Assembly: GCA_045403015.1 (NCBI GenBank)
Contig: JAXIPI010000091.1
Coordinates: 1-13,745, forward strand
DNA: 13,745 bases
DNA from: Gaiellasilicea sp045403015
GTDB lineage: Bacteria > Actinomycetota > Thermoleophilia > Gaiellales > Gaiellaceae
Reading direction: 5' to 3'
Under the pieces are notes generated by a model. That model had not been told where the DNA came from. It made no database searches and saw only the letters and a program-made list of their open reading frames with translations. Made by a program: the position numbers and the translations under genes. Positions 5,085 through 11,185 of the stretch are shown piece after piece (positions within the stretch are counted from its first letter, which is position 1; the number at the start of each line of letters is the position of its first letter).

Positions 5085-6149
5085 TTGCCCACCTGGGGCG
5101 AGCTCCTCAAGGAGCTCAGCGAGCTACAGAAGCGGGCCGAGGCAAACCCGGACGAGTTCGGCGGCGTGTCGCCGCACGACGTCATGCGGCGTCGATATCT
5201 CCGCGACCTCTCGAAGCACACGGGGCGGGCGACGATCGTCTACGCGACCGCCTGGATGGAGCACAAGCAGCTGACCGGCGACCAGGTCACGATCAACCTG
5301 TCCGACGTCCAGGGCTTCATGGAAGCCGTCTCCAACGTCGACGAACGCGACCTCGACCTCATCATCCACTCGCCCGGCGGCAGCGCCGAGGCCGCGGAGT
5401 CCATTGTCGAGTACCTGCGCACCCGGTTCGACCATATCCGCGTGATCGTCCCGATCGCTGCCATGTCGGCCGCGACCATGGTCGCGCTTGGGGCCGACGA
5501 GATCCTGATGGGCTCACACTCTCAGCTCGGGCCAATCGACCCGCAGTTCACGATCTCCACCCCCGAAGGTCCGCGGTCTGCGCCCGCCCAGGCGATCAAG
5601 GACCAGTTCGAGATGGCGAAGGAACAGTGCGCCGCAAACCCAGCCAACGTGACTGCCTGGCTTCCAATCCTGCGCGCCTACGGGCCCGGCTTGCTCGCTC
5701 AGTGCGACTACCAGCGTGCGCTCGCGGAGAACCTCGTAGCGCGGTGGCTCGAGCGCTACATGTTCGCCGGCCAGGACGACGCTGCGGCGAAGGCCGCAGC
5801 GACCGCGCACTGGTTCTCGGAGTTCGCTGACTTCGGCTCGCACGGTCGGCGCGTCAGCCGCGACGACGCGCGCGCCCAAAACGTCAACGTGATAGACCTC
5901 GAGGCCGACGACGCTCTTCAGGACCTGGTCCTGAGCGTCCACCATGCGGTCAGCCACACATTGAGCGGCACAAACGCGTTCAAGCTGATCGAGAATCAGA
6001 AGGGTCGAGCATTCATCCAGGCGGCCACGACGATGGTGGTGCAGGCGGGGGCGAAGCCTCCACAGCTCCCGGCTCAGCTCGCGCCGTCGCCGCCCGGCGG
6101 ATCGGGGGTCGGCCCGAACCGAGCCCAGCGGAGACAGAAGAAGCGGTAG
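5085..6149 (+). CDS. Serine dehydrogenase proteinase (SDH, ClpP/crotonase-fold) family protein
   Basis: 354 residues from TTG 5085. The N-terminus (PTWGELLKELSEL) resembles starts of SDH-family proteins, which supports TTG despite a weak AGGA site overlapping the previous stop codon. Family signatures: IIHSPGGSAEAA (93-104), an oxyanion-type Gly pair; VPIAAMSAATMVALGADEILM (122-142), where Ser128 is the likely nucleophile; and SHSQLGPIDPQ (144-154), the hallmark of Pfam SDH_sah. The rest (160-310) is helical and may give specificity or oligomerisation. The C-terminus is Pro/Gly-rich and ends in a basic PNRAQRRQKKR. No signal peptide or membrane segment is visible, so it should be cytoplasmic, unlike SppA. 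The substrate is unknown; the family name comes from an archaeal protein and need not describe the reaction here. Confidence 0.85.
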   Translation: MPTWGELLKELSELQKRAEANPDEFGGVSPHDVMRRRYLRDLSKHTGRATIVYATAWMEHKQLTGDQVTINLSDVQGFMEAVSNVDERDLDLIIHSPGGSAEAAESIVEYLRTRFDHIRVIVPIAAMSAATMVALGADEILMGSHSQLGPIDPQFTISTPEGPRSAPAQAIKDQFEMAKEQCAANPANVTAWLPILRAYGPGLLAQCDYQRALAENLVARWLERYMFAGQDDAAAKAAATAHWFSEFADFGSHGRRVSRDDARAQNVNVIDLEADDALQDLVLSVHHAVSHTLSGTNAFKLIENQKGRAFIQAATTMVVQAGAKPPQLPAQLAPSPPGGSGVGPNRAQRRQKKR

Positions 6150-6155
6150 CCGCGA

Positions 6156-6519
6156 CTAGGCGGCGCGGCGTGCCACCTCGACGCGGACGGCCTAGCGTCG
6201 GCGCCGCGTCATCGCGGAGTTTCTCGTAGGCCGCCTCGCGGGGGGCGACGACGTCGGCGACCGTGAGATCCAGGAAGGTGGCCGTGCGCCCGTCGTCCCA
6301 GCCGAGGAGCTGGGCGCCAAACAGTTCGAGCTCGAGCTGGTCACACACCTGCTCGGCGGCGGCCGCAATAGCGCTCATTCGTTCCTGGTAGCGGTTCGCG
6401 TACTCCCGCCACGCGCCATGCTCCCGCTTCTCCTGTCGTGCGTCCTCCTAGCAATACCAGCAGGTCGCGCCGTCTTCGAGCTGTGAGTCGCAGACGGGGC
6501 ATGCGCCAAGCGCCGCCAT
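6156..6519 (-). pseudogene. Zinc-ribbon protein gene broken by an in-frame TAG and a probable frameshift
   Basis: From ATG 6519 (TAGGCT at 6532-6527, 7 bases upstream) the minus strand reads 23 residues containing CPVC-x10-CWYC, a zinc-ribbon knuckle pair, then TAG (6450-6448). The same frame continues without interruption as EDARQEKREHGAWREYANR and a helical segment (AAAAEQVCDQLELELFGAQL, then GWDDGRTATFLDL), clearly coding-like. An ATG at 6378 (AGGA 4 bases before) could restart translation. The open frame runs on to 6013, antisense to the protease gene, but the neighbouring frame reads VRVEVARRAA and stops at 6158-6156, 7 bases past the protease stop; that suggests a second lesion near 6185. 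Alternatives are a sequencing error or readthrough. Confidence 0.6.
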
Positions 6520-6555
6520 GAACCTGAGCCTATTCGTGGCGGAGGACGCTTCCTG

Positions 6556-6583
6556 CTGCGCGCGCCAGTCGTGCGCCAGTGAG
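6556..6583. repeat. Paired GCGCCAGT repeats inside the right island end
   Basis: GCGCCAGT at 6562-6569 and 6573-6580 mirrors the pair at 3935-3954 in sequence and orientation, and the flanking CTGCGCG and AG bases also match. It lies about 105 bases inside attR. Confidence 0.5.
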
Positions 6584-6594
6584 CACCCCTGCCG

Positions 6595-6619
6595 AGCGGT
6601 TTTCAGCGGTCTTGAGCGG
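6595..6619. repeat. Three AGCGG repeats at exact 10-base spacing
   Basis: AGCGG begins at 6595, 6605 and 6615, giving AGCGGTTTTC, AGCGGTCTTG and AGCGGCAATC. The helical-turn spacing puts all three on one DNA face, as for a cooperatively bound protein. They sit between the right arm-like repeats and attR. Confidence 0.4.
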
Positions 6620-6641
6620 CAATCGGGAAGGCATTCGGAGC

Positions 6642-6673
6642 GCCGGAAACTCGCTGCTGGAGCGGGTTTCGGC
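6642..6673 (-). terminator. Hairpin downstream of tRNA-Trp
   Basis: Bases 6642-6655 pair with 6661-6673: 13 bp with one bulged G (6646), one G-U pair and a 5-base loop. It begins 14 bases beyond the tRNA 3' end in the minus direction. It resembles in form, not in sequence, the hairpin at 3804-3841 beside the tRNA fragment, so the island probably supplied a replacement 3' structure for the restored tRNA. No T run follows. Confidence 0.5.
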
Positions 6674-6684
6674 TTAGTGGAAGG

Positions 6685-6759
<75 letters not shown>

Positions 6760-6774
6760 ACGGCTCGGGATCCG

Positions 6775-6784
6775 ATTGTAGCCT
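6775..6784. promoter_or_regulatory. Overlapping divergent -10 hexamers
   Basis: On the minus strand TACAAT (6780-6775) is a near-perfect -10 for tRNA-Trp. On the plus strand TAGCCT (6779-6784) is 6 bases before ATG 6791. The two hexamers overlap by two bases, so the two promoters probably cannot be melted at once. Neither has a clear -35. Confidence 0.6.
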
Positions 6785-6790
6785 TGCTGG

Positions 6791-6961
6791 ATGCCGTCGC
6801 AGCGCCACGCGCTCGGACTGCTCTTTCTTGTCCTCATGCTCGGATTCGGCCTCATTGCGCTCGCAGCAGGGCGGGCCGGCGTCTGGCCGGTTGCGCTCGC
6901 CGCAGCGACGCTCGGGGGCTGGATGGCGACGATGTCGATTCGGCTGCTGAAGCGGCGCTGA
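6791..6961 (+). CDS. Small two-pass membrane protein, unknown
   Basis: 56 residues: a short basic start (MPSQRH), a hydrophobic helix (about 7-26, LGLLFLVLMLGFGLIALAAG), a tight turn (RAGVW), a second helix (about 32-48) and a basic end (RLLKRR). The distribution of charge predicts both ends in the cytoplasm. TAGCCT (6779-6784) is 6 bases before the ATG. It is 37 bases upstream of the sigma factor gene and in the same direction, so the two may be cotranscribed, although the sigma gene has its own -10. No family is recognised; hydrophobic periodicity and promoter make it convincing despite its length. Confidence 0.7.
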   Translation: MPSQRHALGLLFLVLMLGFGLIALAAGRAGVWPVALAAATLGGWMATMSIRLLKRR

Positions 6962-6998
6962 GGCAAGAGTCCAGGCGCCTGCGGCGTATTCTCTTCCC

Positions 6999-7778
6999 GT
7001 GGCGAACACGGAGGACACGAGCGGGCTCTGGCAGGAGTACCGAAAGAACGGTGACCGCGCGGTGCGCGACCGCCTGATCCTCACCTATGCGCCGCTCGTC
7101 AAGTTCGTCGCCGGCCGCCTCGGCAGCGGCCTGCCGGCACATGTGGACGAAGGCGACCTCGTCTCGTACGGCCTGCTCGGGCTGATCGGCGCGATCGAGC
7201 GGTTCGACCCGGACCGCGAGATCAAGTTCGAGACCTACGCCATCGCACGGATCAAGGGCGCGATCATCGACGAGTTGCGCGCGCTCGACTGGGTCCCGCG
7301 GTCCGTGCGGGCGCGCGCCCGCGACATCGAGCGCGCGATCGCCGAGCTCGAGAAGAAGCTTCACCGCGCCCCGACCGACGAGGAGATTGCGGCGAAGCTC
7401 AGCATGACCGAGGACGAGCTGGGGGCGAGCCTGACCGAGATTTCGCGGTCCTCGATCGCGGCGCTGGACGAGCTCTGGACGGTCTCCGCGGGGGGCGACC
7501 AGATCGCCCTGATCGACACGATCGAGGATACGCAGGGCCCCGAACCGCAGACCGCGCTCGCGCAGGTGGAGCAGAAGGAGGCGCTCGGCGAGGCGATCGC
7601 GCGGCTGCCCGAGCGAGAGAAGCTCGTCGTCACGCTCTACTACTACGAGGAGCTCACGCTCCGCGAGATCGGCGAGGTGCTCGGCGTCACCGAGTCGCGC
7701 GTCTCCCAGCTGCACACGAAGGCGATCCTCCGGCTCAAAGCGCGCCTCGGCGGCGCGGCCCGCGTGCCGTCCGCGTAG
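6999..7778 (+). CDS. RNA polymerase sigma factor, FliA/WhiG family (sigma-70 group 3)
   Basis: 259 residues. Region 2 (about 24-97) carries LILTYAPLVKFVAGRLG, DEGDLVSYGLLGLIGAIERFD and the -10-reading helix KFETYAIARIKGAIIDELRALDW. Region 3 (about 100-150) has WVPRSVRARARDIE and DEEIAAKL. Region 4 (about 200-250) has LPEREKLVVTLYYYEELTLREIGEVLGVTESRVSQ, the -35 helix-turn-helix. The D-W-V-P-R-S-V-R linker and TPTDEEIA-like spacing fit the flagellar/sporulation FliA-WhiG group, which reads TAAA-N15-GCCGATAA-like promoters in known members. No anti-sigma gene is adjacent. GTG 6999 is preceded at 6 bases by TATTCT (6987-6992), so the message is probably leaderless. Targets in this organism are unknown. 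Confidence 0.93.
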   Translation: MANTEDTSGLWQEYRKNGDRAVRDRLILTYAPLVKFVAGRLGSGLPAHVDEGDLVSYGLLGLIGAIERFDPDREIKFETYAIARIKGAIIDELRALDWVPRSVRARARDIERAIAELEKKLHRAPTDEEIAAKLSMTEDELGASLTEISRSSIAALDELWTVSAGGDQIALIDTIEDTQGPEPQTALAQVEQKEALGEAIARLPEREKLVVTLYYYEELTLREIGEVLGVTESRVSQLHTKAILRLKARLGGAARVPSA

Positions 7779-7838
7779 TCTCGCGCGACCGCGTTACCAT
7801 TCGCATCCCTATCCAGAGAGCCTAGGAGGAAGCTGCGC

Positions 7839-9896
7839 ATGCCCGTTTTCGAGCCTGGCAAGATCCGCAACGTCGCCGTCGTCGGCCATCGCGGGACGGG
7901 CAAGACGTCGCTCGTCGAGGCGTTGCTCTTCCAGGCCGGTGAAACGAACCGGCTCGGCACGATCGATGCAGGCTCGACAACCGCCGACTGGGACGACGAC
8001 GAGCAGCAGCGGAAGATGTCCATCTCGCTCTCGCTCACGCACGCGGAGTGGCACGAGCGCAAGCTGAATCTGATCGACGTCCCCGGCGATCCGAGCTTTC
8101 AGGGTGAGGCCCGCTCCTCACTCCGGGTCGTCGAAGGCGCCCTCGTCGTCCTGAGCGGCGTGATGGGCGTCGAGGTGGGCACGTCGCGCGTCTGGAAGCG
8201 GGCCGAAGAGCTCGGGATCTCGCGCCTGGTATTCGTGAACATGCTCGACCGCGAGCGGGCCGACTTCTTCCGCGCGCTCGGCCAGCTGCAGGAGCAGCTC
8301 TCGGAGCGCTGCGTCGCCGTGCACCTCCCGATCGGGTCCGAGCACGAGATGACCGGAATCGTCGACATCCTCCACATGTGCGCCTACACGAGCCCCGACG
8401 GCGCCAAGGAGCCCGAGCCCGGCCCGATCCCGGACGAGATGGCGAGCCTCGTGGCCGAGTACCGCGAGAAGCTGCTCGACGAGGTCGTCCAGACCGACGA
8501 GGCGCTGATGGAGAAGTACCTCGAAGGCGAAGAGCTCGGCACGGAGGAGGTGGCACACGCGCTGAAGGACGCGGTCACCCGCGGTGAGGTCTTCCCGGTC
8601 GCGTGCGGGATCGCGACGAAGAACCTCGGCACCCATGCGTTGCTCGACCTGATCGTGGAGGGCGTCCCCTCGCCGGCCAAGGCGGGCTCGATCACGCACA
8701 TCGAAGGCGCCGACACGGCTGCGTTCGTATTCAAGACGATCGCCGACCCGTTCGCCGGGCGCATCAACCTCTTTCGCGTCCTCCAGGGCTCGGTCAAGCC
8801 GGACCAGACGCTCGTCGACGCCCGCACCCATGCGAAGGAGCGAATGGGCTCGCTCCTCTTCCAGCAGGGGAAGGAGCACATTCCGGCGCAGGAGTTCGGG
8901 CCGGGAGACATCGGCGCGGTCGCGAAGCTGAAGGAGGTGCAGACCGGCGACCTGCTGCTCGACAAGGAGGTCGCCACCGACATCCCGGAGATCGGCTTCC
9001 CCGAGCCGGTGATGAGCTTCGCGGTGACGCCCAGGTCGAAGGGCGACGAGGAGAAGGTCGCGACCGCGATCCGCCGTCTCGCCGAAGAGGATCCGACCCT
9101 GCACCTACGTCGCGACCAGCAGACCGGGGAGGAGATTCTGTCCGGGATGAGCCAGATGCACGTCGAGGTCGCACTCGAGCGCGCGAAGCGGCGGTTCGGC
9201 GTCGACGTCGAGCTGCACAAGCCGCGCGTGCCGTACCTCGAGACGATCCGCAAGGAGTCGCGCTCTCACGCCCGCTACAAGAAGCAGACGGGCGGCCGCG
9301 GCCAGTTCGGCGACTGCACGATCGTGCTCGAGCCGATCGACGGAAATGTCGGGTACGAGTTCATCGACAAGATCGTCGGCGGCGTAATCCCTCAAAGCTT
9401 CCGGCCGGCGGTCGACAAGGGGATCCAGGAAGCGATGCACCACGGTGAGCTCGCCGGCGCGCCCGTCCAGGGCGTGCGCGTGCTGCTGGAGGACGGCTCG
9501 TACCACACCGTCGACTCCTCCGAGATGGCGTTCAAGATCGCCGGCTCGATGGCGTTCAAGGACGCGTACTCGAAGGCGGAGCCCGTGCTGCTGGAGCCGA
9601 TCATGGAGCTCGACGTCACCGTCCCCGACGAGGCCGTCGGCGCGGTGAACGGCGACCTCAACTCCCGCCGCGGCCGGCTGCACGGGATGGAGCCGGCAGC
9701 GGGGATGACGACGATCAAGGCCGAGGTGCCGATGTCCGAGGTGCTCACCTACTCGCAGACGCTGACCTCGATCACCGGTGGCCGCGGCGAGTACTCGATG
9801 CACTTCCTGCGCTACGAAGAGGTGCCTGCCCACGTCGCGCAAAAGGTCATCGAGGACACGAAAAAGGAACGCGAGGCCGCCGGCTCGGCTCACTAA
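7839..9896 (+). CDS. Divergent elongation factor G paralogue (EF-G-like, FusA2 type)
   Basis: 685 residues, all EF-G domains. The P-loop GHRGTGKT (16-23) is intact, but other GTPase motifs are unusual: switch I reads QQRKMSISLSL in place of a canonical RGITI, G3 is DVPGD (80-84) instead of DTPGH, so the GTP-hydrolysis histidine is Asp84, and G4 is NMLD (134-137) without the usual NKxD lysine. Domains III-V keep family marks such as SGMSQMHVEVA, KKQTGGRGQFGDC, MAFKIAGSMAFKDA and NGDLNSRRGRLHGM. Actinobacterial EF-G2 proteins are known as poorly active GTPases, so a regulatory or stress role on the ribosome is likelier than bulk translocation. Strong AGGAGGA (7825-7831) sets ATG 7839; TACCAT (7795-7800) may be the -10. 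Confidence 0.9.
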   Translation: MPVFEPGKIRNVAVVGHRGTGKTSLVEALLFQAGETNRLGTIDAGSTTADWDDDEQQRKMSISLSLTHAEWHERKLNLIDVPGDPSFQGEARSSLRVVEGALVVLSGVMGVEVGTSRVWKRAEELGISRLVFVNMLDRERADFFRALGQLQEQLSERCVAVHLPIGSEHEMTGIVDILHMCAYTSPDGAKEPEPGPIPDEMASLVAEYREKLLDEVVQTDEALMEKYLEGEELGTEEVAHALKDAVTRGEVFPVACGIATKNLGTHALLDLIVEGVPSPAKAGSITHIEGADTAAFVFKTIADPFAGRINLFRVLQGSVKPDQTLVDARTHAKERMGSLLFQQGKEHIPAQEFGPGDIGAVAKLKEVQTGDLLLDKEVATDIPEIGFPEPVMSFAVTPRSKGDEEKVATAIRRLAEEDPTLHLRRDQQTGEEILSGMSQMHVEVALERAKRRFGVDVELHKPRVPYLETIRKESRSHARYKKQTGGRGQFGDCTIVLEPIDGNVGYEFIDKIVGGVIPQSFRPAVDKGIQEAMHHGELAGAPVQGVRVLLEDGSYHTVDSSEMAFKIAGSMAFKDAYSKAEPVLLEPIMELDVTVPDEAVGAVNGDLNSRRGRLHGMEPAAGMTTIKAEVPMSEVLTYSQTLTSITGGRGEYSMHFLRYEEVPAHVAQKVIEDTKKEREAAGSAH

Positions 9897-9907
9897 GCCC
9901 GAGCCGG
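9880..9907. terminator. Hairpin spanning the EF-G-like stop codon
   Basis: CCGGCTCGG (9880-9888) and CCGAGCCGG (9899-9907) form a perfect 9-bp stem; the TAA stop (9894-9896) lies in the loop. It sits between convergent genes and could end transcripts from both sides. There is no T run on either strand. Confidence 0.5.
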
Positions 9908-9919
9908 GGTCGCGGCGAA

Positions 9920-10111
9920 CTAGATGGTCTGCGGCTGGTTTTCGCCTTGCGGAGCCTCCTCGGCCCGGAGCCGGCGGATCAGCTCGACGACGTCGGCGAG
10001 CTCCTGCTCGAGATCGCGCTGGTATTCGTCCAGCCGTTCGAGCACGTTGTCGCTTGCGTAGAAGCGAGCGCCCAGCGGGGGGCGCCTGCGATGGAATCTG
10101 CGGTGATGCAT
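9920..10111 (-). CDS. Small coiled-coil protein coupled to a PadR regulator
   Basis: 63 residues. The first 12 (MHHRRFHRRRPP) are His/Arg-rich, and residues 24-52 (NVLERLDEYQRDLEQELADVVELIRRLRAEE) form a strong coiled coil. ATG 10111 is 5 bases after AGGAGG, a sequence that also encodes the last two Arg codons of PadR; the PadR stop lies in the gap. An in-frame GTG 10117 lies between the two but has poor spacing. This tight coupling suggests equal production with PadR and possibly direct contact. PadR genes are often followed by small coiled-coil or DUF5320-type proteins; the sequence here is too diverged to assign a family. The His-rich N-terminus might bind metal. Confidence 0.75.
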   Translation of the reverse strand: MHHRRFHRRRPPLGARFYASDNVLERLDEYQRDLEQELADVVELIRRLRAEEAPQGENQPQTI

Positions 10112-10113
10112 GT

Positions 10114-10479
10114 TCACCTCCTCTCCTCATACCGTTCGAGAAAGTGATCGATGCGGTTGCGGGTCTCGGTGAGGGCCGTTGTCCAGCGTTCGAGCGCGGC
10201 GGCTCCTTCGTCTGTGAGCTCGTAGGTGCGCTTCGCCGGGCCGGGCACTGCTTCGTCCCACTCGCTGGCCACGAGGCCTTGCTCCTCGAGCGCGCGCAGG
10301 ACGCGGTACAGGTTGCCGACGTCCACGCGCTCCTCGCCGATCACGGGCGGGAGCCGCTCGAGGAGGTCGTACCCGTGGCCGGGACGCTCGTTGAGCAGGA
10401 GCAGGATCGCGGCGACCTGGAAGCGCTCGATCCGACCGCCTCGACCTCGCCGATGCCCTCCATGTCCGCGTCGATACAT
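10114..10479 (-). CDS. PadR-family transcriptional regulator
   Basis: 121 residues. After an unusual Gly/Arg/His N-terminus (MYRRGHGGHRRGRGGR) comes the PadR winged helix (about 18-95): AAILLLLNERPGHGYDLLERL, VDVGNLYRVLRALEEQGLV, where the last helix is the DNA reader, and the wing KRTYELTDEGAAALE. The C-terminal helix (about 97-118) would mediate dimer contact. ATG 10479 is chosen over GTG 10506 because the longer form begins before the -10 hexamer TATGTT (10493-10488), 8 bases upstream of the ATG. AT-rich palindromes overlap this promoter and start codon, so the gene is probably self-repressed. It is coupled to the coiled-coil gene downstream. The inducer and other targets are unknown. Confidence 0.88.
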   Translation of the reverse strand: MYRRGHGGHRRGRGGRIERFQVAAILLLLNERPGHGYDLLERLPPVIGEERVDVGNLYRVLRALEEQGLVASEWDEAVPGPAKRTYELTDEGAAALERWTTALTETRNRIDHFLERYEERR

Positions 10480-10494
10480 ATGTATAAAACATAT
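10474..10494. promoter_or_regulatory. Overlapping AT-rich palindromes over the padR-like promoter and start
   Basis: ATACATATGTAT (10474-10485) is a perfect 12-bp palindrome containing the start codon, and ATATGT (10478-10483) with ACATAT (10489-10494) forms a second inverted repeat with a 5-base gap overlapping it. This is the most AT-rich spot in the window. PadR proteins classically bind ATAC-rich inverted repeats at their own promoters, so self-regulation is the likely use. Confidence 0.6.
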
Positions 10495-10564
10495 AGCAGA
10501 CGACACCCTTCCGCCCGAGCGCGGGCTGTGGATAACTCGCGAGAAGGTCTGCTACGGTCGCCGC

Positions 10565-11176
10565 ATGCGCGTGACGCGAAACGCTACCGCGCGGACGTGC
10601 GCAATCTGCGAGCGCTCGTTGTTGATGGGCGAGCACGCGATCCGCTTTTCGCCCGACGGCGGCGAGTACGTGGACGTCTGCTCGCTCTGCGCCGAGATCG
10701 CCCTCGAGCACGGTTGGCTGCGCGAGGGGAGCCCGTCGATGCCCACCGTCCCGCTCGACGCTCGTCGGCGCAAGAGCCGCTGGAGCGGTCTCCTCGGAGG
10801 CGGCAGGCGCGCCGAGGAGGCCCCCGTCGCGGACGAGCCGATTCTGCGCCGCCTCTCCGAGCCCGAGCTCGCGCTCGTCGAAGCCGCCGACCTCTTCAAC
10901 TCGAGCCCGCATCGCCGCACTGTCGCGGGCGTGGCGAAGAGTCTGGGTGCACCGAAGTCCTCGATCGTCCCCCTCTCAGGAGTGAGCGGCGAGATGGTCG
11001 TCACGGTCACCTGGGAGATCTCCTGGTACCAGTACCGTGTCTCGCCCGACGCACCGCAGCCGGTCAGGCTCGTCGAGCGCGGCCACGACCTGGAGGAGCT
11101 CGACACGAGCTTCCAGGAGTGGAATGCGCAACTCGCCGACGACGGCCGCTTGATGCCCGACATCGCCCGCGTCTAG
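10565..11176 (+). CDS. Unknown protein with four-cysteine zinc-binding-type motif
   Basis: 203 residues. CAIC (12-15) and CSLC (39-42) with a 23-residue loop (ERSLLMGEHAIRFSPDGGEY and following) form a treble-clef or zinc-ribbon-like knuckle pair. A basic stretch (68-83, RRRKSRWSGLLGGGRR) leads to a second domain (about 95-203) of mixed alpha/beta character containing VVTVTWEISWYQYRVS and ending in helix DLEELDTSFQEWNAQL. No enzyme motif is recognised. ATG 10565 follows TACGGT (10553-10558) by 6 bases; upstream in-frame starts run through the divergent PadR promoter and are rejected. It lies 9 bases before the LysE-family gene. A regulatory or nucleic-acid-binding role is inference from the Cys motif. 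Confidence 0.75.
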   Translation: MRVTRNATARTCAICERSLLMGEHAIRFSPDGGEYVDVCSLCAEIALEHGWLREGSPSMPTVPLDARRRKSRWSGLLGGGRRAEEAPVADEPILRRLSEPELALVEAADLFNSSPHRRTVAGVAKSLGAPKSSIVPLSGVSGEMVVTVTWEISWYQYRVSPDAPQPVRLVERGHDLEELDTSFQEWNAQLADDGRLMPDIARV

Positions 11177-11185
11177 CAACCGCGC

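Noticed and set aside
6448..6450. TAG as a pyrrolysine codon
   Set aside because: No context for pyrrolysine use is visible, and the gene shows a second likely lesion; decay is simpler.
8118..9104. Long antisense frames under the EF-G-like gene (also 9105-10130 and 6852-7715 under the sigma gene)
   Set aside because: Composition shadows of genes with complete family motifs; no independent start signals or domains.
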